Under the pieces are notes generated by a model. It worked only from the letters and a program-made list of their open reading frames with translations, did not search any database and was not told where the DNA came from. From Cordylochernes scorpioides (lineage: Eukaryota > Arthropoda > Arachnida > Pseudoscorpiones > Chernetidae), in contig CP092863.1 in NCBI GenBank assembly GCA_030710605.1, positions 58,568,899 to 58,632,898 on the forward strand: DNA of 64,000 bases, in the 5' to 3' direction. Within the stretch, counting starts at the first letter, position 1. Every line of letters begins with the position of its first letter. Made by a program: the position numbers and the translations under genes. This document shows positions 1 through 9,739 of this stretch, one piece after another.

Positions 1-1370
1 TAGGTGTATTTCACAACTTACTTTAATATTAATATCATGCTGTATTTTTATAGACAGTCGATATTGAAATTGGATATAAAATCCATGGCGCGGGATACAC
101 AATGGATTAATTAACCATTCTAATTAAAACCCTGAGACGTCTGGCTAAATTGGAAGCCGTCGATAAATTGCTCTCTCCAGGAGACGCCATTATAATTACC
201 CGAAGATAATAAACAAGCAAACACATAGCGCTAACTACTCAATTATCAGATATTTGCCCATGTTCTGTGGGCACACCTCTCTCAAACCATTCTCAATTAT
301 GGGAACATTATCAGATTAATAAAAACGAAGATAAACCTGACACAATGTGGAATATAAAAGCGAAAGATCAAATATATCAATATAATCAATTTATTTACGA
401 ATCAGATATTATAATTAATAATTAAATTAGTAGAATCTTAAATATATTGCTTAATAAATTGAAGAATATAAAATATTCAAGTTGATATATAATATGAGAA
501 AATGCGTTCGCATTTTTTAGTTTTCTTAATATTTTACCAAGCGAATATCGGCCAAAACCTTTTATTTAATAAAATAGGTTGTTAATAAATTTATAATCTA
601 CAAATAGCATTTTTATCCGAATCCAGTTTAATTCTGAAAATTAATTATTTGGGATTTTCCACACTAAGTAGTGCGAAATTCCTTAAAGTCTGCTATATAG
701 CTTCTTCTTTAGTTTCTCTGCAATGAGTAGTTCTTAATCGCCAGTGTCTCTTTACATTGAACTTTCCACTTTATTTCTTTAGAGGTTTTGTACTTCCAAT
801 CCTGTCCATCATTACAATTCTCTTTATTCCCTTTGTTATCCTTACATTAATAATCCCTCCAAATCTTTCTTTATATGCATGCACTTTATATCTGTGCCCC
901 ATCCAATTATTTTTATTAACCTTAAACAAGCCTTCTTTTGCCCTCACAATCGTATTTTCTCATGTAAAATACTGTTAATCTATCTTTAATTTTCATTTTA
1001 TACTCGATGTATACACATTTATTTCGATATTTTTCACTATGTGTGTTTTTAGTATATTCTATATTGATAGAAATATAAGTTGAGCTTTTTAATTTTGATT
1101 TAATTTTGAGTTGTGTAATTAATTACCTTTCATACCATCAATGTCAATATTGAAATTGTTGCCCAATATAACCTTGAATAATCATTTGGAATAAATATAA
1201 ATTTATTATATTTCCATAGAACAATAAAATAGCGACGATTTATTGTTATTTAACTATTATATACTTATTCTAAAAATTCAGCACTGACGCGAATCGGCCA
1301 ACCATTTAAAAAATATTGTACATAAAAAAATCAAAATAATATCGATTTTAATTATTCAATAAATATATTT
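1..1370. other. AT-rich non-coding stretch
   Basis: I see no gene, RNA or recognisable transposon here. The sequence is AT-rich with many stops in all frames. The only frame of note (757-978 +) is short, hydrophobic and low in complexity, so it is not called. Confidence 0.5.
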
Positions 1371-1865
1371 ATGTGAAAAACAATAAAAAATATAAAGATA
1401 GGTCAGGTGTTGATATTAAAAACAAAAGAGGCATATCCTGACCAGGCTTACATGAGCTTTTCTAGATGGCAGAGCGCCAGCAAGTGGAGCAAAAATAAGC
1501 TAAACGTTTTGTGCTCTGTAAAGCACATGTGTGCCTGGTCAGGATATGCCTTTTTATTTTTAATATCAACAACTGATCTTTTTATTTTATTTTTTCTATT
1601 ATTTTTCATTTAGGCAAGTTTGGTCTCAAATACCCATTTCTTAGTTTCTCAAGAAGACTTTGGAACCAAAAATATTTTTGGTCGCAGTGGTACAGAATAC
1701 TTCACGCTGACGAGCGCCAACAGCGCGAAACGCGTTCGTGGATGGCTTTTTTTGATTTATAAAGAAATTGGGTTTGGCCAAATATCAGGGAACAGGATAA
1801 ATCAATGTTTAGTTGATTTCTGTTCCACCAGAAGGCGCTCTGCCATCTAGAGATTTTAGAGATCA
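1371..1865 (+). mobile_element. Hammerhead-bearing non-autonomous element, copy A
   Basis: The unit starts beside a short TA-rich tract with ATGTGAAAAACAATA. Bases 1371-1480 are an inverted copy of the unit's own tail: GGTCAGGTGTTGATATTAAA and GGCATATCCTGACCAGG recur in reverse complement at 1526-1580, and GATGGCAGAGCGCC matches 1833-1850 inverted. A direct tail follows (about 1485-1612), then a body containing the hammerhead (1701-1742). The body ends truncated after a segment containing GGCGCTCTGCCATCT. Inverted tail plus direct tail plus body matches the pseudo-LTR arrangement of Penelope-like elements and retrozyme-like derivatives. No protein is encoded, so assignment to that class is inference. 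Confidence 0.7.
1701..1742 (+). ncRNA. Hammerhead ribozyme, copy A (type I, minimal stem III)
   Basis: Read in order: stem I 5' strand TTCACG (1701-1706), core CTGACGA (1707-1713), stem II GCGC with loop CAACA and GCGC (1714-1726), core GAAA (1727-1730), stem III of essentially one C-G pair in CGCG (1731-1734), cleavage triplet GTT (1734-1736), and stem I 3' strand CGTGGA (1737-1742). All invariant core bases of the CUGANGA...GAAA hammerhead are present. Stem I forms five Watson-Crick pairs plus one U-G pair. The stem III is too short to be stable alone, as known for Penelope-like and retrozyme hammerheads that act as dimers. GTT is a less favoured triplet than GTC, so activity may be low. 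Confidence 0.8.
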
Positions 1866-2319
1866 ATTTTGTGTGCCTCAAAATTTGAAAAAGTTCAGTT
1901 GAAAAAATTATGTGAATATGTTGAACACTTATTCAATACGTACACTTATGGACACATATTAAGGAATCAATTATAAGTTTTGTTATGTTGTCTACATATC
2001 TTTAAATGTCTTCATCTATCGTTTTAAAGGTAGAAGTTTGGCCATGTAAACTTCCTGAAATTGGTTCTAGTAATTTGCAAATTGGAATCATAGAGGTTTT
2101 TTGCGCTATGAAGGGGTTTATCTGAGTGAAAGTTTGCCTAACGAAAATTATCGGAAATAATTTTCCGGAACATAGAATATTATGATAATAATGATAATAA
2201 TATTCATTACATTATATATCTATATAATATATAAAATATATTTTTCGAGCAAACATATCCACTCTCTCTACTGAATATATTTCTAAAAAGATATATATAT
2301 ATATATAAATATCTAGAGA
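1866..2319. other. AT-rich spacer with TA microsatellite
   Basis: No coding signal. A short phrase (gtttatctgagtgaaagt, then gcctaacgaaaat, near 2116-2145) recurs near 3045-3070 and marks an RTE-like relic. A (TA)n tract lies at 2291-2307. Confidence 0.4.
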
Positions 2320-2357
2320 TATACTACATAATCTTAGCCAAAAAGCCGAGAAAAGAT
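2320..2357 (-). pseudogene. U2 snRNA 5' fragment (retropseudogene)
   Basis: On the minus strand, reading from 2357, the sequence contains TTCTCGGCTTTTTGGCTAAG followed by ATTATGTAGTAT. This matches the first ~40 nt of metazoan U2 snRNA, including the branch-point-recognition GTAGTA, with a few substitutions and one deletion. The rest of U2 (Sm site, stems III and IV) is absent and the sequence runs into an AT tract, so it is a truncated pseudogene. It sits directly beside an RTE-like relic starting near 2370. Confidence 0.7.
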
Positions 2358-2369
2358 ATTTAATATATA

Positions 2370-2740
2370 GAGATGACCTGGCTTCGTGTGTCTTCTGCTC
2401 GAGTGAATGTTTCGCTGGTAGAATTTTGTTCTTGCCTACTAAAAATTATTATCTGGATTCGCCCGTGGTCCGCTTTAGTGAATATACCCCTAAAGAATTT
2501 TTTTAAATGTAAATCAAGCATGATACAGCAATATTGTCATCATCATTTCTGACTAAAAAGTATTGTTTCTCAGTACATGGTTAATTATAATTTTTCTTGG
2601 TTAAAGTGCCACAAAAAATACTTTACAGATTTAACTCTCTGTCCTGTTCAAATTTCAGCGAGATTAGTTACATATTGAGGGCGTGCATAGCCGATCAACA
2701 TATATATACACATGTCAAAATATATACTCTTCCTGGAATA
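2370..2740 (+). repeat. RTE-like dispersed repeat, 5' and 3' truncated
   Basis: The segment shares its order of short motifs with copies at 32551-33061 and 57668-58085: AGAATTTTGTTC, then a tract like GTGGTC(T/C)GCTTT, then AAGCATGATACAGCAATAT (shared with 32.8 kb), then ATTGAGG(G/A)CGT(G/A)CATA (shared with 58.05 kb). No reading frame is conserved. I read it as a non-autonomous or internally deleted relic, associated with the RTE type because the 32.5-kb copy has a typical RTE-like 3' tail. Confidence 0.5.
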
Positions 2741-2759
2741 ATAAAACAAACCTACACTC

Positions 2760-3026
2760 TACCCAGAGAGAGATGGGCAGCTAAAGGGTGTCACTTTAGA
2801 CATCAGCGACATTCCAAGGGGCTCCTGGGGTCCGTCACTTAACACCTCGGGACTTTGGAGACAGTTGGTGATTATGTGTGACACGAACGGCCGCTAAGCG
2901 TTGGCAGGCTCCTCACTCTCCCTCTCTCTCTCTCTCTGATTGCCTGGATTCCATCTTCCAAATCGTGGTGTCCTTATTTCTCTTTCCCCACATTATTATT
3001 ATCATATTGTCACATATATATGTTCC
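2760..3026. other. GC-richer spacer with TC microsatellite
   Basis: A moderately GC-rich block (2770-2910) is followed by a (TC)n tract at about 2916-2938. The block vaguely resembles 58180-58290. No gene is supported. Confidence 0.3.
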
Positions 3027-3420
3027 CGGCTTCGACCGGTTTTTACCCGAGTAAAAGTTTGCCTAACGAACATTTGTTAAAACGATTCTAGCAAACATTA
3101 AATCCCTACTAATTCCATACTTGTCTATACTCTCGATAATTTGAAATTTTTCCCGGTCTCTTTAAAAATACTCGATAGTTGAAAAAAAAACAGTATTAAT
3201 TGGTCCACTCGGTAATTTGAAGTTGAAGGAATAGTATCTTGCCACAAACGAACATTTGTAAATAACTGTATTTAGAGAATGTACCCGGCTTCGCCCGGTT
3301 TTTACCGAGTAAAGGTTTGACTAATTTGTTAGAACCATTCTAGAAAACATTCAATCTACCTATATATAGATTTATAAACGCATATAAATATAAATATTGT
3401 TATATGCGTTTAAATATATT
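3027..3420 (+). repeat. Two short 'CCCGGCTTCG...' repeat heads
   Basis: CCCGGCTTCGACCGG (3027) and CCCGGCTTCGCCCGG (3283) each lead into TTTTACC(C)GAGTAAA and a GCCTAAC/GACTAA-type segment. The same head occurs at 52670 (CCGGGCTCCACCCGGG). These are truncated copies of an arthropod-style dispersed repeat whose 5' end forms a GC hairpin. No coding sequence. Confidence 0.5.
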
Positions 3421-3527
3421 TCTGAAACATAATTTTTTAAAACCTTTATTAAATTTAAAATAAGATATTGTCACGTTTGTGAATTTTAAAATTAATTATT
3501 TCTTTTTTTCTCAATGAATTATGTATA

Positions 3528-4406
3528 TGTGATGATGAGTTGCTGTCGACTTATCTGTGATGAGATCCTGTCGACTCATGTAATGAGATGAGAATTCCAG
3601 TAGCTTTTGTAGAGATCCTGTCGACTACTGAAATAATGTTGAAGTCCTGGTAGCTCTTGTTGTACTGTGTTGACCGAGAGGAACAGTCAGGATGTAGAGT
3701 TTTCCAGTACCTCTCTGCACCTTGGAAGACCTTTAAAAGTTCTCACAAAATACAGGCAGTCGTGGTCGAGGCAGAGTGGAAAGCTGGGGATATCCATACA
3801 CAAAAAACGAAGACACAGTTGCACTAAGAAAGTTCCGTTAACAGATAAAAGCTGAGCTAGAAGCGCAAGATGGAGATAGACGAGTTCTTCCTAACTACAT
3901 GTTGGATGAGATCGACATAACATACGACCGACGCGGCTTGCACTAAGGGTGAACTAAACTCAACTGAAATGAACTGTCTGAACTGTCAAGTCCCTGTAAA
4001 AGTGATGTATTTATAGTTTAAAAGACGGAGGGGGACCTTATGTGACAGGGGCGTTTGAGAAAGGGCGCCTTTACCTGTCCAGGTGTGAGAGGGGTCTCTG
4101 CATTCCACCACATGTGACAGTGTGGGTGGCCTGTCGTGGGAATTGTGAATCTACCTGATTTATGACTTCCCTCTTTAGCCTTTGTTGTTTTGGCAATACT
4201 ATGCTCGATCTCTGCTTTAGCTCAACTCTTAAATCTATTACAGATTTTATTTATTTATCCACTTTGTACAAATTACATTACATAGGGTGATGTAAAGACA
4301 CAGATTAATCATGCGCATAATTACCCATAGATGTGTCTCTATATACAACATGACAATCTTGTTATAAGTTATCTACACAATATGAGGTTGTTGTTTTAAA
4401 TTACCA
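3528..4406. repeat. Left LTR of the 5.6-kb element
   Basis: 879 bp, TGTGATGATGAGTTGC at the left end and AAATTACCA at the right end. It contains the recurrent motif CCTGTCGACT. A short frame inside (3667-3855) also occurs in the other LTR at 8399-8587 only because the LTRs are duplicates; it is not a gene. Confidence 0.9.
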
Positions 4407-4689
4407 TAGATGGGCCCCGGGAGTGAAAGGGTTTATCCGGGTTTAGGCGGGTAAAGCCTCTCTAACACAGGTAAATAATTAAAATTTCTTTTAATTAATT
4501 TAAACTGTGAGGGTTAAAAAGGCTATAACAAGATGATATTTGTTGGATATATAAAAGTGAAATAAAAATGACATTGTGTTTGATTAACAAAAAAGATGAT
4601 TAAAATAAAATGATGACATAAAAATTCACATTCTAAGAGAATATTGGTGGGCGTTGGACAGGGTTAGTAGTTAAAGAATAAGCAATTGT

Positions 4690-5020
4690 GAGATTTACAC
4701 ATGCAATCAAATACTTAGGTCCAGGTGCAAAGCGAGGATATGGACTTGAGCGTCTTCCTAGGCAATGTTTCACCTGTGATCCTGTATAGGGTAACAGTGC
4801 TTTGTCACAATTGTAGTGTTATTGGGTTGAAAAGTTGTTGAAGAATATGTAATTGTTAGAAGTGCCCATGTAAACCAAATACTCAGATCCAGGTGCAAAG
4901 CGAGGATATAGACTTGAGCTGTCTTCCTTGGCAATGTTTCACTTGCGATCCTATATAAGGGTTACAGTGTTTTATCACAATTTTAGGATTATTGGGTTAA
5001 AAGTTGTTGAAGAAAAGTTG
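4690..5020. repeat. Tandem duplication of about 170 bp inside the LTR element
   Basis: Segments beginning at about 4,690 and 4,860 share CCAGGTGCAAAGCGAGGATA, GACTTGAG, TCTTCCT, GGCAATGTTTCAC and TATTGGGTT in the same order. It is an imperfect two-copy repeat with no reading frame. Confidence 0.7.
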
Positions 5021-7680
5021 CTTATTAATATGATTGAGAAAGGAGTGAAATAGAGCCATGCGATAAGTAGAATTGTAGCGACAGTAGGTGATCTGACTTG
5101 ACTCGAAATCAAAGGTTGAATGTGGTCCGCTAGAGCTGAAAAAAAAAGTTGAAAGTTGAAAAACGTGAACGCTTTGTGAATGCGTTGGTGATTTGCTCTG
5201 CGGATGAAATGAAATAAACTCTTGAAGCATGTTCAGACCAGAAGTTTGGATTGGTAAGTCTGGGGAACGGTGTTCTCAAAGAGAAAATTACGAAATCAAA
5301 AAATAAATTGTCAAGCAGTGCTGTCGTTTTTCTACGTTGTTGTGACGCAATGACTGAAAAGATAGTGATGAAAAATATAGGGAATTGGTTAAAGAAAATG
5401 ATTGTTGAAAACGATTGTTGTAGATGCCCGATAGTGGATGATTAACTTTGTCAGATAATAAAGGTATTTAAACAAATAAAATATAGTGAATAGAAATATA
5501 GAAATATGATTGCGGGTACAAAAAGTGTAAGTGGACAAAATTAAACCTGTAATATATAAAATATATAATAAATAATAAAATAAAAATAATTTTTGAAACA
5601 ATTAGATGTTTTACAATACTAGAATAATATCATGAAAAATAAAAGTAAATTTGATTAAAGGTTTTTTTTTTTTTTTTTAAATGTTGGATTAAAAAATTTG
5701 TTTATATAATTGAAAGGTAAGAATAAGAATAATTATTCAAGATTTTATACAAAATTTATAATATAATTGACGGTTATTAATGATTGGATAAATTTTAAGT
5801 AGTGTAAAATTGAACAAAAATTGTCTCTTTTGACGAAAAGTTACAGTTGTGGTGTGTGACTAGATTATATCCCTTTGGTAACATCGGTGTTTCTATGACT
5901 CTGAAACTGGGAATATGTGAAATGATCTTTTCGTTTGTCCTCAATGCTGGTATGTAGAGAATGATTTCTCTTTCGCGTTAAAAAGTCTATATAAGACTTA
6001 ACCAAATTGTTTTAATTGGTGTTATCAATTAACATGTAAAATGTTTAAAGTATGTTGTGTTGTGATATCTCGTTGGTGAGATTTGTGAGATTCTCGAGGA
6101 AATCTAAATGAGTAGTGTGACACATGTGTTCAAAATGGCGTCATGAAGCTAGCGGTCAAGAAGATCTGCCTTGAGGGGAAAGAGAGGGCATGTCCAAAGA
6201 TATTCTCAAAAGATAACAGTGACCAGGGGAGTGACGTCATAAAGAGCGTCCACTTCCTTTTTTTTTCACGGAAATTCTATTTGTGGGGTGGTCACACGTG
6301 CGGGGTGTTTATTTTCTGTCTTGCTTGAAACTGACTTTCTCTCTCTTCTTTTGTTGAAGTTTGGCAATTTTCTTGCCTATTTGAAAATATAGTTTTCTCG
6401 ATGTTCGTAAGTGTTGTGTCTCGAAATCAGTTTAGACTTAGTAAAATTGTTATACGATGATTTCAGCCTAGAAGTGAGTGAAAGATATGACTTTCAACGT
6501 GAACACGCTTTGAGGTGAGATGTCATAGGCATGAAGGCGTCTTTGGCCTGAAAAGTGAAAAGGTTTTGTGGTGTAGCGCTATGACACGAAGTGAGAAATG
6601 TGAATGAAAAGGTGTCACGTGAAGTCTTAGTTTGGTACAAATCTAACCTGTTTCACCATGAATAACAAATTTAATAAAGTCATGGGTGGTTGTTGTATGA
6701 AACACATCGAGAGAATATTTGACTGTTAGTGGATATGGCAAGTTTAATGTGAAATTATTTTATTGTGGCGACGATATAGAGTTAAGTGGAGGCTTGTGTG
6801 GCTCAAGATTTGGATTTGTGTGTTAAGTCGCGCACTAAAAATTGTTGCCAATTGTATAAAGTGATGTGTGAGTGTTGTAACATTTGTTGAGAGAGATTTA
6901 TTGATGCTTAATTATGCATGTAAAAAGTAGAGACGAGAGAGTGTATCTAAGTTAGAATAAAATGTTGTTAATAAGTTTGGTAGGTTGTGACCTAATTTAG
7001 CTACTGGCGATGAAGTGGAGGGAATCTTTATTTTCAACTTGTTTTGGGAAAGATAGTTGTTTTCCCTAGTGGTGTTTTTGAAGATATTGTATCTTCCGAT
7101 TTTTGCAATTTAAAAAAAATGTGTTTCACCTACGTTAATTTATATTTAAAAATTGATATTTTTGATCGTTGATTATGGTAGCGTAAAGATGTTCCTTGTA
7201 AAAGGTAATGTCGTGAGAGTTACAAATAATTTGAATTGGGCGCTTACTTGAAATGGTGAACATTACCAAATTTTAAGAATTGATAAAGATATTGGTCTTT
7301 TGGTATAAAGATAACTAATAAGTAAAACAAAAATAAGTTTAGTATTATGATGAATGAGAGATTTTAAGAAATAATAATAATGATTTTTTTTTTTTTAAGT
7401 TGTAGATTTGGATAATATTATTATAGGTGAATTTAAGAACGACATGTAAGATTGGCAAATTTGTAAAAATGCGTGATGGGCGAAATTTTTTTTTTGTTTA
7501 AGTAAAATTGAGAGTAATTACTTGAAATTTATAATCTGATTAAAAATTAAAGTAAATTTGATCAATGAAAATGTGAAAGTTTTAAAAATTGAATTAAAAA
7601 ATGGTATAAAAAAGGTAAAAATTGATTTTAAAATTATTAAAGTGAAAATATAAATACAAAATTTATAGGGAATCAAGTTT
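5021..7680. other. Interior of the LTR element, no gene seen
   Basis: The sequence is AT-rich and G-skewed on the plus strand, with scattered TGTGA-type words and homopolymer runs (for example T near 5660 and 7387). I find no retroelement domain in any frame. Confidence 0.5.
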
Positions 7681-7892
7681 TGAACTTGAGGATAAAGTTA
7701 AGGTAGGTTTTTTTTAAAAACTTACAGTTGTGTGAAAGTTCAGTCAGGAAACTTGGTCTTGGCTTGTATTCCTGCTGACGTTGAAGAAGCTCCATGTAGA
7801 GCTTGTAGACGCTTGTAGCTTCTGTGAAGTTGATTGTGGCTTGTTGCCTTGAGCATTGTCTCGACGATGTCAAGTCGAAGGTGTAGAACTTG

Positions 7893-8173
7893 TCACAGGG
7901 TTTGGGTACATCGCTGCTCGGTTTCCATGACTTGCGGGAATTTCGGGGCTGTCGTTGGCGCGGTCAGCTTACTTGTTCCCGGCGTTGGCGATCGGTTAGC
8001 GGGTATGCGGAAGTCCGTTGGGGCGGCGTTTCTTCCGTAAATATCGTCTCTTGTTGGGGGGAAAGATTGCTTGGTTGTTTCGTTGGACTGGCGGGTTTGT
8101 TCCTCCAATGTCGTTTCTTGTTTGGGGTAGATTGCTCAGTCGTTTCGTTGGTATTGCGGGCTTGTTCCTCCAT
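7893..8173 (-). pseudogene. Possible coding remnant with a 66-bp in-frame repeat
   Basis: On the minus strand two overlapping frames each begin MEEQ and read MEEQ(A/T)R..NETT.QS. They are displaced copies of a 66-bp tandem duplication (about 8044-8109 and 8110-8175), which equals 22 codons. The peptide is polar, rich in Q, T, P and N, and matches no family I know. The duplication length being a multiple of three, and the higher GC content than the flanks, hint that this was once the start of a minus-strand gene of the LTR element. It could also be chance. Confidence 0.25.
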
Positions 8174-8259
8174 CTTTGCTCTTTCTCGCTTCTATCTGGA
8201 CAGGCTGCTTACCTTCTTCGTTGTGTCATTCTTCGTTTTGGTCATCCTGTCGGCTTAAA

Positions 8260-9138
8260 TGTGATAATTAGTTGCTGTCGACTTATCTGTGATGAGATCC
8301 TGTCGACTCATGTAATGAGATGAGAATTCCAGTAGCTTTTGTAGAGATCCTGTCGACTACTGAAATAATGTTGAAGTCCTGGTAGCTCTTGTTGTACTGT
8401 GTTGACCGAGAGGAACAGTCAGGATGTAGAGTTTTCCAGTACCTCTCTGCACCTTGGAAGACCTTTAAAAGTTCTCACAAAATACAGGCAGTCGTGGTCG
8501 AGGCAGAGTGGAAAGCTGGGGATATCCATACACAAAAAACGAAGACACAGTTGCACTAAGAAAGTTCCGTTAACAGATAAAAGCTGAGCTAGAAGCGCAA
8601 GATGGAGATAGACGAGTTCTTCCTAACTACATGTTGGATGAGATCGACATAACATACGACCGACGCGGCTTGCACTAAGGGTGAACTAAACTCAACTGAA
8701 ATGAACTGTCTGAACTGTCAAGTCCCTGTAAAAGTGATGTATTTATAGTTTAAAAGACGGAGGGGGACCTTATGTGACAGGGGCGTTTGAGAAAGGGCGC
8801 CTTTACCTGTCCAGGTGTGAGAGGGGTCTCTGCATTCCACCACATGTGACAGTGTGGGTGGCCTGTCGTGGGAATTGTGAATCTACCTGATTTATGACTT
8901 CCCTCTTTAGCCTTTGTTGTTTTGGCAATACTATGCTCGATCTCTGCTTTAGCTCAACTTTTAAATCTATTACAGATTTTATTTATTTATCCACTTTGTA
9001 CAAATTACATTACATAGGGTGATGTAAAGACACAGATTAATCATGCGCATAATTACCCATAGATGTGTCTCTATATACAACATGACAATCTTGTTATAAG
9101 TTATCTACACAATATGAGGTTGTTGTTTTAAATTACCA
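8260..9138. repeat. Right LTR of the 5.6-kb element
   Basis: 879 bp, near-identical to the left LTR. The differences seen are GATAATTAG for GATGATGAG at the start and CAACTTTTAAA for CAACTCTTAAA near the end. It is followed by the TATA target duplication. Confidence 0.9.
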
Positions 9139-9229
9139 TATATATTAATTTAAAAATTTATTTTTGTTATCATCATCACATACAATGAAATTTTGTTATA
9201 TAAACAAACGATAATAAACAACAACAACA

Positions 9230-9295
9230 ATTCGCTCAAAAACCATTCATTCTGGTTAGCAGCTTCGTAAATAAAGATATTTCCACAACAACAAT
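9230..9295 (+). repeat. Tail fragment of the 28.35-kb retroposon family
   Basis: GCTCAAAAACCATTCATT, then CTGGTTAGCAGC and AATAAAGATATTT match the 3' end of the 240-bp insertion at 28351-28590. It is a truncated copy only. Confidence 0.6.
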
Positions 9296-9629
9296 TAACA
9301 ATGTAACAATTAAATTAACAATGTAAAAATATATTTTAACATTTAACACAAAAGCGTTACAATATTTTCTTTAAATATATAATAATATTGAAATGCCAAG
9401 AGTTTATAGCCATTATAAAGCACTAATATTTGAATTAGTTTTACTTAATATATTAGCCCTGAAAGACCCAAGGTCATCAGGCGTGGAGCAGACTTCCTGC
9501 CAAAACCTAAGCCTATCTCCGTCGCAATTGGGGCGTTGCTTGCGAGTTAAATCTACAAGTCTGCAAAATACAGATATTCAAGATATCCAATATATTATTT
9601 TTCAAAAACCTTTCCGGGGATATACTCAA

Positions 9630-9735
9630 TAATATCCCAAAATTTCACGGCAATTGGATGTATGGTTTTTGAATCTAAAGAGTACAAACATACAGACAGA
9701 CGTTCAATTATATATATAAATATATATATATTAAG
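9630..9735 (+). repeat. RTE-like 3' tail
   Basis: CCCAAAATTTCACGGCAATTGG, in spirit the conserved 'AAATTTCA...' RTE 3' UTR, runs into TTTTTGAATC, then TACAAACATACAGACAGACG and a TA-rich end. This resembles RTE-clade LINE 3' ends and the tail at 33000-33061. Confidence 0.55.
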
Positions 9736-9739
9736 ATGA

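Larger units (their letters stand above)
3528..9138. mobile_element. LTR-flanked element without coding capacity (LARD-like)
   Basis: Two 879-bp direct repeats (3528-4406 and 8260-9138) start TGTGAT and end ACCA. They bracket 3,853 bp and are flanked by TATA at 3524-3527 and 9139-9142, a 4-bp target duplication as in Gypsy-type insertions. By eye the LTRs differ at only about four positions, so the insertion is recent. The interior has no frame longer than about 120 codons and no recognisable gag or pol. Just inside the left LTR is TGGGCCCCGGGAGTG, a possible primer-binding site for a plus-strand element. No clear polypurine tract precedes the right LTR, so orientation is left open. It must have been mobilised in trans. 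Confidence 0.85.

Noticed and set aside
757-978. 73-codon hydrophobic frame
   Set aside because: Low-complexity AT-rich sequence, no family match by eye, no neighbours; chance frame.
3530-3620. CTGTGATGAGATCCTGTCGAC segments in the LTRs as ribozyme cores
   Set aside because: No GAAA element at suitable distance and no stem I; CTGTCGACT is just a repeated LTR word.
7834-8323. Plus-strand frames of 68-122 codons
   Set aside because: Antisense to a better minus-strand candidate and spanning the LTR boundary; composition follows the 66-bp repeat.
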